From Ectopseudomonas chengduensis (GTDB lineage Bacteria > Pseudomonadota > Gammaproteobacteria > Pseudomonadales > Pseudomonadaceae), in assembly GCF_900102635.1 (NCBI RefSeq), contig NZ_FMZQ01000004.1:62001-126000 (forward strand): a stretch of 64,000 bases of DNA, in the 5' to 3' direction. How positions within the stretch are numbered: position 1 is the stretch's first letter; each line of letters starts with the position of its first letter. Below the pieces are notes generated by a model. That model saw only the letters and a list, made by a program, of their open reading frames with translations. It did not search any database and was not told where the DNA came from. Of the stretch, positions 38,004-47,113 are shown one piece after another. Both the position numbers and the translations under genes were made by a program.

Positions 38004-38684
38004 TCAGAGCGGCTTGAGCAACAGCAGCAGGGACACCGGCTGAACACTCTCGGGATGCAGCGGCTCCTGCAGCCACTCCAGGCGCCAGCCGGTTTCACCG
38101 ATGAGCGTCAGCCAGGATTGCAGGGTGCGGAAGAACCAGGGCATCGGTGCCTGGAAACCCTCGCCGAAACCGACGAAATCCTCGACCCGCCAACCGTCCT
38201 GATAAGGCTCGCCATGACTGGCCCGCCAGGGATGCAGGGTCTGGATCAGCAGACTGCCCCCAGGTGCCAGCAAGCCGTGTAGGCTGCGCAGAATCGGCTG
38301 CAAAGGTTCTTCAAGCAGGGCGAAGTTGCAGACCAGCACCTCGAAACGCCCGAGTTGCTCGGCATGCTCCTCTAGCTCGGCATAGCCACAGACCCGATAC
38401 TGACTGCGCCCGTCGCACGCGGCGCGAGCCGCCTCGATCAGCGGCGCGGAGGCATCCACCCCGACCGGTTCGATACCGTGCTCGGCCAGGCCCCGACACA
38501 GCCAGCCCTCGCCGCAGCCGATGTCCAGGACCCGCTTGGGTTGCAGCGCCAAGACGGCCTGGATGATCGCGGCATCGGTGACCAGGCGCCGACTTTCGAT
38601 GCGCTGCTCACGCACCGCAGCAGCCCAGGCGTCGGCATTGGCCTGCCAGCTTTGCTGAAGCTGTTCTCGGTGGTCGCGCTGCAT
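38004..38684 (-). CDS. Class I SAM-dependent methyltransferase
   Basis: A 226-residue methyltransferase with the SAM signature VLDIGCGEGWL near residue 55, GVDAS for the ribose-binding acidic loop, and LLAPGGSLLIQTLHP after motif III. The target is unknown. The second ATG (MQRDHREQ) is preferred, with AGGGA 8 bp before it. It is first in a compact operon with the VOC and aldo/keto reductase genes. Confidence 0.88.
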   Translation of the reverse strand: MQRDHREQLQQSWQANADAWAAAVREQRIESRRLVTDAAIIQAVLALQPKRVLDIGCGEGWLCRGLAEHGIEPVGVDASAPLIEAARAACDGRSQYRVCGYAELEEHAEQLGRFEVLVCNFALLEEPLQPILRSLHGLLAPGGSLLIQTLHPWRASHGEPYQDGWRVEDFVGFGEGFQAPMPWFFRTLQSWLTLIGETGWRLEWLQEPLHPESVQPVSLLLLLKPL

Positions 38685-38862
38685 GCTGATTCCCTGCATT
38701 TGTGCGTTGCAGCGAGTCTAGCGCCAATGAGCCAGCCCGACACGCTTTGCGTCAAAAGCGCCAGCCAGCCCCGTTCACAGCAGCTAAGCTGATAATAAGC
38801 AGACGAGGCGCCAGCGGCCGTCTCGTGTTTTCCGTGGAGCAGATAGGCCAAGCCGGTGGACT

Positions 38863-41800
38863 ATGGGCGCGTTATGGCAATCGGATCCTCAGCACCGCGA
38901 ACTTGCGTCGAACGTCTTGCCGGCGGTCGACGACAAGCCAGCCCCGCGGCCACGCCGCTGGCGCCTGGTGCTTTACCTGCTACTGGCATCAGCGGTGGCA
39001 ACTGCAACCGCGCTGCTGTTTTTCGAACTGCGCAGCGCGCACTTCCAGGCCCGCGAATTGAGCCGCTATGCCGCTACCCTCACTTACCGCGTCGAGCCTG
39101 GGCCCAGCCCGGATATTCTCTACCCGGCTGACGGCCCCTTCGACAAACGTCAGGGTTACGCCTACCTGCCACTGATGCTGGAGCGCCTGCAGCAACGCGA
39201 CTTCCTGATCAGCGAGCAGGCCCGCTTCTCTCCGGCACTGATGGCCTACAGCCGTCGCGGCCTGTTCCCGCCCTTCATCGAGAAAAGCCAAACCGGCCTC
39301 AGCATCAGCGATTGCCGTGGCACGCCCTTCTATGAGTTCCGCTATCCACAACAGGGTTATGCCGATTTCGCCAGCATTCCGCCGCTGGTAGTCAGCAGCC
39401 TGCTGTTCATCGAGAACCGTCACCTGCTGGATAGCGATCAGCCACTGGCCAACCCCGCGGTAGACTGGCCACGATTCACCATGGCCGCGCTGTCGCAGAT
39501 CGGCAAGCTGCTCGATGTGCAAGATCAGTCCGCCGGTGGCAGCACCCTGGCGACCCAGCTGGAGAAATACCGGCACTCTCCCGATGGCCTGACGCTGTCG
39601 GCGAAAGAAAAGCTGCGGCAGATGATCTCCGCCAGCGTGCGTGCCTACCAGCAGGGACCGCAGACCCTGGAAGCACGCCAGACCATCGTGCGCGACTACC
39701 TCAACAGCGTACCGCTGTCAGCCGCCCCGGGACATGGCGAGGTCCATGGCCTGGCTGACGGCCTGCGCATCTGGTACGGCGCGGATTTCGAGCGCAGCAA
39801 TGCGCTGCTCGACCCAACCCGCACGCCCGACGCCAGCATGGCTGAGCGTGGCCTGGCTCTGCGCCAGATGCTGTCACTGATGATCGCCCAACGCCGTCCC
39901 TCCTACTATCTGGCACAAGGGCGCAAGGAGATGGAAGCACTGACGGAGAGTCATATCCGCCTGCTGGCGGCAGGAGGGTTGATCGACGCAGAGCTGCGTG
40001 ACGCGGCGCTGACGCAGAAGCTGCAATACCGCGACTGGCAACAGGAGCCCAATCTACGGCCGGTGGAAAACGACAAGGGCATCAGCGTCGCCCGTTCACG
40101 CCTGTCCAACCTGCTGGGCATGCCCCTGTATGATCTGGACCGCCTCGATCTGGCCGCACGCAGCACCCTGCAACGCGATCTGCAGCAGGAGACCAGCCTC
40201 TACCTGCAACGCCTGGCCGACCCGGAATTCGCCGGCAAGATCGGCCTGTTCGGCGAGCGCCTGCTGTCCCCGGAAAAGACCGCCGAGGTGCGCTACAGCT
40301 TCACCCTGTTCGAGCGCACGGCCACCGGTAGTCGGGTACGCGTGCAGACCGACAGCACCGACCAGCCTTTCGACATCAACGAAGGCAGCAAGCTGGAACT
40401 GGGCTCCACCGCCAAGCTACGGGTGCTGGCGACTTATCTGGAGATCATCGCCGAGCTGCATCAGCGCCACGCCAACAAGAACGCGGCCGAGCTGCGTAAC
40501 GTCGATATCGCCGAGCAGGACTACCTCAGCCGCTGGGCAGTCGCCTATCTGCTGGCCAACCCCGGCGCCGATCTGGCCAGCATGCTGGAAGCTGCGCTGG
40601 AACGACGCTATTCGGCCAGCCCGCACGAACGCTTCTTTACCGGCGGCGGCCTGCATACCTTCGGTAACTTCCGCCGCGAGGACAACGGCCGCAACCCGAC
40701 CCTGCGTGAATCCCTGCGCGAGTCGATCAACCTGCCCTTCGTCCGCCTGATGCGCGACTTGGTGCGCTACAGCACCTATCAGAACAGCGCCGAACTGCTC
40801 AAGGACGACAAGGACCCACGCCGCCAGGAATATCTGCAACGCTTCGCTGACCAGGAGGGGCGCACCTTCCTGCTGCGCTTCTGGCGCAAGTACCAGGGCC
40901 AGCCGCAGCAGCAGCGCCTGGAGACCTTCATCAGCGGCTTGCGCCAGACCTCTGTGCGCCTGGGCGCCGTGCACCGCTACCTGCTGCCGCAGGCCGATGA
41001 AGAAACCTTCGCCGCTTTTCTGCGGACGCAACTGCCACAGGAAAAACTCACCGATCAACGCATCGCGCGTCTGTACAAGGACTACGGCCCTGGCGCCTAC
41101 AGCCTGCCGGATCAGGGCTATATCGCTCGCGTGCATCCGCTGGAACTGTGGTTGCTGGGCTATCTGATCGACAACCCGCAGGCCACCTTCAGCGACGCCG
41201 TGGCAGCCAGCGTCGACGAGCGCCAGGAAGTCTATGGCTGGCTGCTGCGCACCCGGCACAAGAGTGCCCGCGACAGCCGCATCCGCATCATGCTGGAGGT
41301 GGAGGCCTTCTCCGACATTCACCGACGCTGGAAGAACCTCGGCTATCCCTTCCAGCACCTGGTGCCCTCCCTGGCCACTGCCCTGGGCAGTTCCGGTGAC
41401 CGGCCGGCAGCGCTGGCCGAGCTGATGGGCATCATCCAGAACGACGGCATTCGCCAGCCGGTACTGCGCATCGACGAACTGCACTTCGCCGCCGATACGC
41501 CCTACGAGACACGGGTCGAGCGCAATACCCGCGGCGCCAAGCGGGTAATGCCCTCGGAAGTTGCGGCCGCACTGCGCAATGCACTTTCCCAAGTGGTCGA
41601 AGGCGGTACCGCAAGGCGCTTGCAGGGCACCTTCCAGCTGCAGGACGGGCGTGATCTGACCCTGGGCGGCAAGACCGGTACCGGCGACAACCGCATGGAA
41701 AGCGTCGGTGCAGGCGGACGGGTGATCAGTTCACGGGCGATGAACCGCACGGCCACCTTCGTGTTCTTCCTCGGCCCGCGTCACTACGGCACACTGACCG

Positions 41801-41961
41801 CATTCGTACCAGGACGCGAGGCAGAACGCTTCACCTTCACCTCGGCCCTGCCGGTACAGGTGCTCAAGGGCATGGCGCCGATACTTACGCCCTACCTGGA
41901 ACCCGGTAGCGTCACCCTTTGCCAAGCGCCTCAGAGCGCGCCGCAGATCAGTTGGCGGTAA
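38863..41961 (+). CDS. Atypical bifunctional (class A-like) penicillin-binding protein
   Basis: A 1032-residue envelope protein. One membrane helix lies at about residues 34-55 (LVLYLLLASAVATATALLFF). A GT51 transglycosylase-like domain follows, with the catalytic Glu in FIENRHLL (Glu184) and SAGGSTLATQLEKY. The transpeptidase motifs are S515-T-A-K518 (LGSTAKL), S621-I-N623 and K937-T-G939 (GGKTGTGDN). Long insertions lie between the SxN and KTG motifs, and the GT51 motif departs from the usual EDRxFxxHxG. It is divergent from the methyltransferase operon. Confidence 0.85.
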   Translation: MGALWQSDPQHRELASNVLPAVDDKPAPRPRRWRLVLYLLLASAVATATALLFFELRSAHFQARELSRYAATLTYRVEPGPSPDILYPADGPFDKRQGYAYLPLMLERLQQRDFLISEQARFSPALMAYSRRGLFPPFIEKSQTGLSISDCRGTPFYEFRYPQQGYADFASIPPLVVSSLLFIENRHLLDSDQPLANPAVDWPRFTMAALSQIGKLLDVQDQSAGGSTLATQLEKYRHSPDGLTLSAKEKLRQMISASVRAYQQGPQTLEARQTIVRDYLNSVPLSAAPGHGEVHGLADGLRIWYGADFERSNALLDPTRTPDASMAERGLALRQMLSLMIAQRRPSYYLAQGRKEMEALTESHIRLLAAGGLIDAELRDAALTQKLQYRDWQQEPNLRPVENDKGISVARSRLSNLLGMPLYDLDRLDLAARSTLQRDLQQETSLYLQRLADPEFAGKIGLFGERLLSPEKTAEVRYSFTLFERTATGSRVRVQTDSTDQPFDINEGSKLELGSTAKLRVLATYLEIIAELHQRHANKNAAELRNVDIAEQDYLSRWAVAYLLANPGADLASMLEAALERRYSASPHERFFTGGGLHTFGNFRREDNGRNPTLRESLRESINLPFVRLMRDLVRYSTYQNSAELLKDDKDPRRQEYLQRFADQEGRTFLLRFWRKYQGQPQQQRLETFISGLRQTSVRLGAVHRYLLPQADEETFAAFLRTQLPQEKLTDQRIARLYKDYGPGAYSLPDQGYIARVHPLELWLLGYLIDNPQATFSDAVAASVDERQEVYGWLLRTRHKSARDSRIRIMLEVEAFSDIHRRWKNLGYPFQHLVPSLATALGSSGDRPAALAELMGIIQNDGIRQPVLRIDELHFAADTPYETRVERNTRGAKRVMPSEVAAALRNALSQVVEGGTARRLQGTFQLQDGRDLTLGGKTGTGDNRMESVGAGGRVISSRAMNRTATFVFFLGPRHYGTLTAFVPGREAERFTFTSALPVQVLKGMAPILTPYLEPGSVTLCQAPQSAPQISWR

Positions 41962-42056
41962 CACGCGGTAACCACGGCGACCAGTGACTGGCGAAACCCG
42001 GCACCGGATATGCAGTCCATGGCAGCATCATCCGTTGCCGTTCATGAGTATCGCCA

Positions 42057-42941
42057 ATGCCCTCATCCTGGTTTGCCCTGCTCCGCCGCCGTCGCCTGAG
42101 CCTGATTGTGATGGCCTGCCTGCTGGTGCTGCTACCGATTGGCTGCGCCAAACTGGAGCAGACCGAGCGCGAGCTGGTGTTTCGCATCGAACCCGGCACT
42201 GCCCGCTGGTTCAGCGGCCTGCCCGCAGGCATCGAGGACGTGCAACTGCAGTCACCGGACCTGACGGCCGATGAAAGCCTGCATGCCTGGTGGTGGCCAG
42301 CCGCGCGCAAGGATGCCCCGGCACTGCTCTACCTGCACGGCTCACGCTGGAACCTGACAGGCCAGCTGTTTCGCATCGAACAACTGCATGCCATGGGCTT
42401 CTCGGTACTGGCGGTGGACTACCGCGGCTTTGGCGAAAGCCGTGGCGCCCTGCCCTCCGAGCGCAGCGTCTATCAGGACGCCCTGATCGCCTGGCAGCAT
42501 CTGGTGCGCCTGCAGCCAGAGGCGGACAAGCGCTTCATCTACGGTCATTCCCTGGGCGGCGCCGTGGCGGTCAACCTGGCGCACGAGCTGGCGGGCGAAG
42601 ATGAAGCAGCGCAGGCCGCCGGTCTGATCGTCGAGTCCAGCTTCACCAACCTGGGTGATGTGGCGGCCGCGGTGACCAATACCTCGTTACCGGTGCGCTG
42701 GCTGCTGTCGCAGGAGTTCGATTCGCTGGGCAAGATCGGTGAGGTGGGTATCCCTGTATTGATCGCCCACGGGCGCGACGACCGCTACGTGCCGTCACGC
42801 TTCAGCGAGGCGCTGTTCGCCGCCGCCAACGAACCCAAGCAATTGCTGCTGATCGACGGAGCTAACCACAACAACGGCCTGCGCATGGCGGGCAACAGCT
42901 ATCGGCAGGCGTTGCAGGCGCTGGGGCTCGAACTCAACTGA
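42057..42941 (+). CDS. Alpha/beta hydrolase, probable lipoprotein
   Basis: A 294-residue serine hydrolase. The N-terminus is a membrane or lipoprotein signal (LLPIGCAK near residue 30, a plausible lipobox). The fold shows LLYLHGSRWN for the oxyanion region, nucleophile GHSLGG, acid DDRYVP and the final His in GANHNNG. It resembles the YfhR/Bem46 group. The gene follows the PBP by 95 bp and may be co-transcribed. Confidence 0.87.
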   Translation: MPSSWFALLRRRRLSLIVMACLLVLLPIGCAKLEQTERELVFRIEPGTARWFSGLPAGIEDVQLQSPDLTADESLHAWWWPAARKDAPALLYLHGSRWNLTGQLFRIEQLHAMGFSVLAVDYRGFGESRGALPSERSVYQDALIAWQHLVRLQPEADKRFIYGHSLGGAVAVNLAHELAGEDEAAQAAGLIVESSFTNLGDVAAAVTNTSLPVRWLLSQEFDSLGKIGEVGIPVLIAHGRDDRYVPSRFSEALFAAANEPKQLLLIDGANHNNGLRMAGNSYRQALQALGLELN

Positions 42942-42956
42942 TGGGGGTGAACGACC

Positions 42957-43169
42957 TCAGGACTTGAACTGCTGCAGATAGAGTTCCTCGACCTTGGCCC
43001 GCGCCCAGGGCGTCTTGCGCAGAAAGGTCAGGCTCGATTTGATGCTCGGCTCGTGCTTGAAACAGCGAACATCGACCTGACGGGCCAACCCCTCCCAGCC
43101 GATGCGCTCCACCAGAGCGGTGAGAATCGCCTGCAGGGTCAGGCCGTGGAGCGGGTCGTTGCTGGTCAT
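42957..43169 (-). CDS. VF530-family DNA-binding protein (DUF2132)
   Basis: A 70-residue protein of the VF530 family, with the conserved pattern [34 protein letters not shown] and [16 protein letters not shown]. Family members are small helical proteins described as DNA-binding; the physiological role is unknown. The start at MTSNDPLHG fits the family. Confidence 0.9.
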   Translation of the reverse strand: MTSNDPLHGLTLQAILTALVERIGWEGLARQVDVRCFKHEPSIKSSLTFLRKTPWARAKVEELYLQQFKS

Positions 43170-43220
43170 GGAAGCATCCGTCGAAAAAGGGTGGGCATAT
43201 CTTAGGGCTCCAACAACGAA

Positions 43221-43253
43221 AAAGGCGATGACTGCCAAGCAGTCATCGCCTTT
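43221..43253 (-). terminator. Terminator after putP
   Basis: A perfect 15-bp stem, AAAGGCGATGACTGC with GCAGTCATCGCCTTT, around CAA, 18 bp past the putP stop. Confidence 0.85.
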
Positions 43254-43270
43254 GGGTCAGGCAGGCACGG

Positions 43271-44755
43271 TTATGCCGACTTGTATTCGCTCTCGGCCTT
43301 GTCGAAGCGGCTCAGCATCGACTGGCTCGGAGCCTGACCGATACGGCTGAAGATGACGATGGCCAGGGTAGCGAGGATGAAGCCCGGAATGATCTCGTAC
43401 AGACCCAGACCAATCCAGTTTTTCCACACGATCACGGTGGCGGCACCAACCAGCATGCCAGCCAGGGCGCCATTGCGGGTCATGCCCTTCCACAGCAGAG
43501 ACAGAATGACCACCGGACCGAACGCAGCGCCGAAGCCGGCCCAGGCATAGGACACCAGACCCAGTACGCGGTTTTCCGGGTTGGCCGCCAGGGCGATGGC
43601 GATGAACGCGACCAGCAGCACCATGGCGCGACCGACCCAGACCAGCTCGGTCTGCGAGGCGTCCTTACGCAGGAAAGCCTTGTAGAAGTCTTCGGTCAGC
43701 GCACTAGAGCACACCAGCAGCTGGCAGCTCAGGGTGCTCATCACCGCAGCCAGGATGGCGGACAGCAGGATACCGGCGATCCAGGGGTTGAACAGCAGCT
43801 TGGCCAGCTCGATGAACACGCGCTCCGGGTTCTCGGCGACCGGGCCCGCCACTTCTGGGTGTGCCGCGAAGTAGGCGATACCGAAGAAACCTACGGCAAC
43901 GGCACCCGCCAGGGTCAGGATCATCCAGGTCATGGAGATACGGCGGGCAGCCGGGATCGACTTGACCGAATCGGCGGCCATGAAGCGCGCCAGAATGTGC
44001 GGCTGGCCGAAGTAGCCCAGCCCCCAGGCCATCAGCGAGATCACACCAACGAAGGTAACGCCCTTGAGCATATCGAAGTTGGTGGCGTCGACCGCCTCGA
44101 TGGCGACCATGGCCGGGTCGAAGCCACCGGTGGCGATCATCACCACGATCGGGGTCAGGATCAGCGCGAAGATCATCAGCGTGGCCTGCACGGTGTCGGT
44201 CCAGCTCACTGCCAGGAAGCCACCGATGAAGGTGTAGGCGATGGTCGCCGCGGCGCCGGCCCACAGCGCGGTCTCGTAGGACATGCCGAAGGTGCTTTCG
44301 AACAGGCGAGCACCGGCCACCACGCCAGAAGCGCAGTAGATGGTGAAGAACACCAGGATCACCAGTGCCGAGAAGATGCGCAGGATGCGGCTGTTGTCTT
44401 CGAAGCGATTGGTGAAGTAGTCAGGCAGGGTCAGGGCGTTGCCGTTGTGCTCGGTCTGCACGCGCAGACGGCCGGCGACGAACAACCAGTTGAGGTAGGC
44501 GCCGATCACCAGACCGATGGCGATCCAGCTTTCCGAGATGCCGGCGACGAAGATCGCGCCCGGCAAGCCCATGAGCAGCCAGCCACTCATGTCGGAGGCG
44601 CCGGCGGACAATGCGGTAACGAAGCTACCGAGGCTACGGCCACCGAGGATGTAGTCGGAAAGGTTCTTGGTACGAAGATAGGCGATCAGGCCGATCAGCA
44701 CCATGGCTGCGATGTACACCACGAAGGTGACGAGCATTGGAGTATTAGCTGTCAT
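43271..44755 (-). CDS. putP: Sodium/proline symporter
   Basis: A 494-residue sodium:solute symporter importing proline with Na+. About 13 hydrophobic helices; the family segments LSAGASDMSGWLLMGLPG and YTFIGGFLAVSWTD are present, and the unwound first helix and sodium-site residues match PutP. putA is not in the window. A 467-bp non-coding region lies upstream. Confidence 0.95.
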   Translation of the reverse strand: MTANTPMLVTFVVYIAAMVLIGLIAYLRTKNLSDYILGGRSLGSFVTALSAGASDMSGWLLMGLPGAIFVAGISESWIAIGLVIGAYLNWLFVAGRLRVQTEHNGNALTLPDYFTNRFEDNSRILRIFSALVILVFFTIYCASGVVAGARLFESTFGMSYETALWAGAAATIAYTFIGGFLAVSWTDTVQATLMIFALILTPIVVMIATGGFDPAMVAIEAVDATNFDMLKGVTFVGVISLMAWGLGYFGQPHILARFMAADSVKSIPAARRISMTWMILTLAGAVAVGFFGIAYFAAHPEVAGPVAENPERVFIELAKLLFNPWIAGILLSAILAAVMSTLSCQLLVCSSALTEDFYKAFLRKDASQTELVWVGRAMVLLVAFIAIALAANPENRVLGLVSYAWAGFGAAFGPVVILSLLWKGMTRNGALAGMLVGAATVIVWKNWIGLGLYEIIPGFILATLAIVIFSRIGQAPSQSMLSRFDKAESEYKSA

Positions 44756-45222
44756 TTTGGGGGGCTCCCCTCTCGTTTGTTGTTCTCGGGCACCGTGCCC
44801 TGATTGGCAAAGTGCACCCGCTTTTGCGGATGCGGGGCTCCGGTCTCTTCCTCGTCACACCGATATCGAGTGGGCACGATCAAGGCAGATACCGGTGCAG
44901 TGAAACCTCCACCACCTCGTCACTGCATCGGCAAGTGCCTGGGCACTTTCCCTGACCTCCCTGGCTTGCGCCTGCGGCCACCGAATCGCGTTACCATCAC
45001 AGTTCGACTGCATGAACCTCTCTTATCGGTCTAGCCCAGCAATGCTGGTCTGACCAATAGACGCAGACAAAAACGGTCGTAACGAAAGTGAAGGGCGGAA
45101 TTTAGTGGCAGAAGCGAGCGGGCTTCTTGCTGAAAGCTCTGGAGTTTTTACAGAAATCTCCGACTTGGGGAACTTCCGGCAAACAGCTGTTTCGGCCCTT
45201 CGCCGATAACCTGATCGCTCGA
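44756..45222. other. Intergenic region upstream of putP
   Basis: No convincing gene between putP and the convergently placed end of the FemAB-like gene's strand-mate. It must hold the putP promoter and leader. Small hairpins such as CCAGCAATGCTGG near 45031 are visible, but no regulator site can be assigned. Confidence 0.5.
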
Positions 45223-46356
45223 TCAGCCGTTGTCAGGCTGGCGAAAAGGCAGATAGCTCCGCGCCTCTTGCGCGTAAACCCGCACGCCAGAGCGCTCCTG
45301 CTCGAGAAAGTCGGCAACGGCAGCATGCAGTCCCGGGTGACGGAGATAGTGCCAAGAGCGGGTGAGAACCGGCTCGAAGCCTCGGATCAGTTTGTGCTCG
45401 CCCTGCGCCCCGGCATCGAAGCGCTGCAGACCTTCGGAGATGGCCAGCTCCATGCCCTGATAGAAGCAGGTTTCGAAATGCAGCCGATCGAATTCGGCCA
45501 GACAACCCCAGTAGCGGCCATAGAAGGTATCGCCATCGACCAGGCTGAAGGCCATGGCCAGCGCGCGGCCATGCTGCGTCGCGAACACCACCCGAATCAT
45601 CTCGGGCATACGCTCAGCCAGCAGGCTGAAAAAGTCCCGCGTCAGATAGGGCGCCTGGCCACGCACGTGGTAGGTGTTGGCGTAGCAGTGATAGACGAAA
45701 TCCCAGTCCGCCTCGCTCAATTCGCGGCCCAGACGCCTGTCGAACTCGATGCCCTGCCCCGCCACCTGTTCACGTTCCTTGCGCATCTGCTTACGTTTGC
45801 GCGAGCTGAGCGCATCGAGAAAGTCCTGGAAATCCCGGTAACCCCGATTGTGCCAATGGAACTGGCAACCCAAGCGCTCCAGCCACCCCGGTCGTCGCAT
45901 CATGACGGCATCACAGGCCGGACTGGTGAAGTTGATATGCAGGCTCGACAACTCTTCCTCGCTCAAACCGGCCGTCAGCGCGTCGAGCAACTGCCCGGCC
46001 GCATGGGCATCCCCCAGCAAGCGCGCCCCGCTCACCGGCGAGAACGGCACGGCGCCCAACAGCTTGGGGTAGTAACCGATTCCGGCACGGCGACAGGCGT
46101 CAGCCCAGCCGTGATCGAACACGTATTCGCCGTAGGAGTGCTGCTTCAGATAAGCCGGTAGCGCCGCCTGCACGTTGTCGTGCTCATCGCACCAAAGCCG
46201 GTGTGAGGGCTGCCAACCACTGCGGCCGCCAACGCTGCCGCTGTCCTCCAGCGCACTGAGAAAGGCATGACGCAGAAAGGGTTGTGGCTGCGCCAGCAGT
46301 CCGTCCCATACGTCCGCGGATACAGCATGAAGCGAGTCGATGATGGTGAGGGGCAT
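45223..46356 (-). CDS. FemAB/GNAT-like peptidogalycan biosynthesis family protein
   Basis: A 377-residue protein of the DUF482/peptidogalycan group, which has a double GNAT-like fold. Recognisable parts are the acidic N-terminal pocket region, YVFDHGWADACRRAGIGYYPKL, RKRKQMRKEREQV in the middle and GRYWGCLAEFDRLHFETCFYQG near the end. The substrate is unknown; relatives are proposed to transfer amino acids or acyl groups. The start at MPLTIIDSL fits homologues. It is divergent from the pyrophosphatase gene. Confidence 0.82.
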   Translation of the reverse strand: MPLTIIDSLHAVSADVWDGLLAQPQPFLRHAFLSALEDSGSVGGRSGWQPSHRLWCDEHDNVQAALPAYLKQHSYGEYVFDHGWADACRRAGIGYYPKLLGAVPFSPVSGARLLGDAHAAGQLLDALTAGLSEEELSSLHINFTSPACDAVMMRRPGWLERLGCQFHWHNRGYRDFQDFLDALSSRKRKQMRKEREQVAGQGIEFDRRLGRELSEADWDFVYHCYANTYHVRGQAPYLTRDFFSLLAERMPEMIRVVFATQHGRALAMAFSLVDGDTFYGRYWGCLAEFDRLHFETCFYQGMELAISEGLQRFDAGAQGEHKLIRGFEPVLTRSWHYLRHPGLHAAVADFLEQERSGVRVYAQEARSYLPFRQPDNG

Positions 46357-46458
46357 GACCTGAGTCCCAGAAGCCAGACTGCAATATATCTCTAACAATG
46401 CACCCGCAATATGAGGAGGCCAACCCTTATAACCTTGAGCTCTGTATAGGAGTTATCC

Positions 46459-47061
46459 ATGCAAAAGTCCCTTCTCGCCCTCGGAGTCGCGTTGTTGCTC
46501 GGCAGTGGCACTGCCCTCGCCCAGAAGTCGATCACTCATCCCTTTCACGCGAGTCAGGCAGAAGACGCACCGAACAACGTTCACATGGCGGTGGAAATCC
46601 CGGCAGGCAGCTTCATCAAATATGAAATCAACGAAGAAGGTCTGGTCTTCGTCGATCGCTTCCAGTCCATGCCTGTTGTCTACCCTGCCAACTACGGCTC
46701 GCTGTCTCGCACACTAGGCGGCGACAACGACCCATTGGACGGTCTGGTGCTAACTCGCGAGCCTCTTCATCCAGGCGTCCTCATCAAGTTCCGTCCGATC
46801 GGCTATCTGAAGATGATCGACGGCGGTGAAGCGGACGAGAAAATCATTGGCGTGCCCAGCAGTGATATCGATCCGACTTACGACAACATCAAGGATATTG
46901 ATGACCTGCCCTTGATCGAGCGCCAGCGCATCGAGGCTTTCTTCCGCGTTTACAAGCAACTGCCAGAAGGCCGCAAGAAAGTCGAACTCAATGGCTATGG
47001 CAACGCCGCCGAAGCCCGCCAGATGATCCAGAAGGCGCTGGACAACTACAAGAACAACTGA
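46459..47061 (+). CDS. ppa: Family I inorganic pyrophosphatase with signal peptide
   Basis: A 200-residue family I soluble pyrophosphatase, hydrolysing PPi to two phosphates. Metal-binding aspartates lie in GDNDPLDGLVL and the following D motif (DEKIIGVPSSDIDP). Active-site Lys and Tyr are in FIKYEINEEG and VYPANYG. Unusually, it begins with a Sec signal peptide, MQKSLLALGVALLLGSGTALA, predicting periplasmic location. TAGGAG precedes the ATG. It sits beside an OprO/OprP-type porin gene. Confidence 0.93.
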   Translation: MQKSLLALGVALLLGSGTALAQKSITHPFHASQAEDAPNNVHMAVEIPAGSFIKYEINEEGLVFVDRFQSMPVVYPANYGSLSRTLGGDNDPLDGLVLTREPLHPGVLIKFRPIGYLKMIDGGEADEKIIGVPSSDIDPTYDNIKDIDDLPLIERQRIEAFFRVYKQLPEGRKKVELNGYGNAAEARQMIQKALDNYKNN

Positions 47062-47072
47062 GTAACCGCTAA

Positions 47073-47101
47073 AAAAGGCCCGGCCAAGTGCTGGGCCTTT
47101 T
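47073..47101. terminator. Terminator after ppa
   Basis: AAAAGGCCCGGC pairs, with one G-T, with GCTGGGCCTTTT. It lies between the convergent ppa and ParB-like genes. Confidence 0.75.
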
Positions 47102-47113
47102 CAATTACAGCCT

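Noticed and set aside
40417..41592. A 391-codon minus-strand open frame
   Set aside because: Antisense to the well-supported PBP gene.
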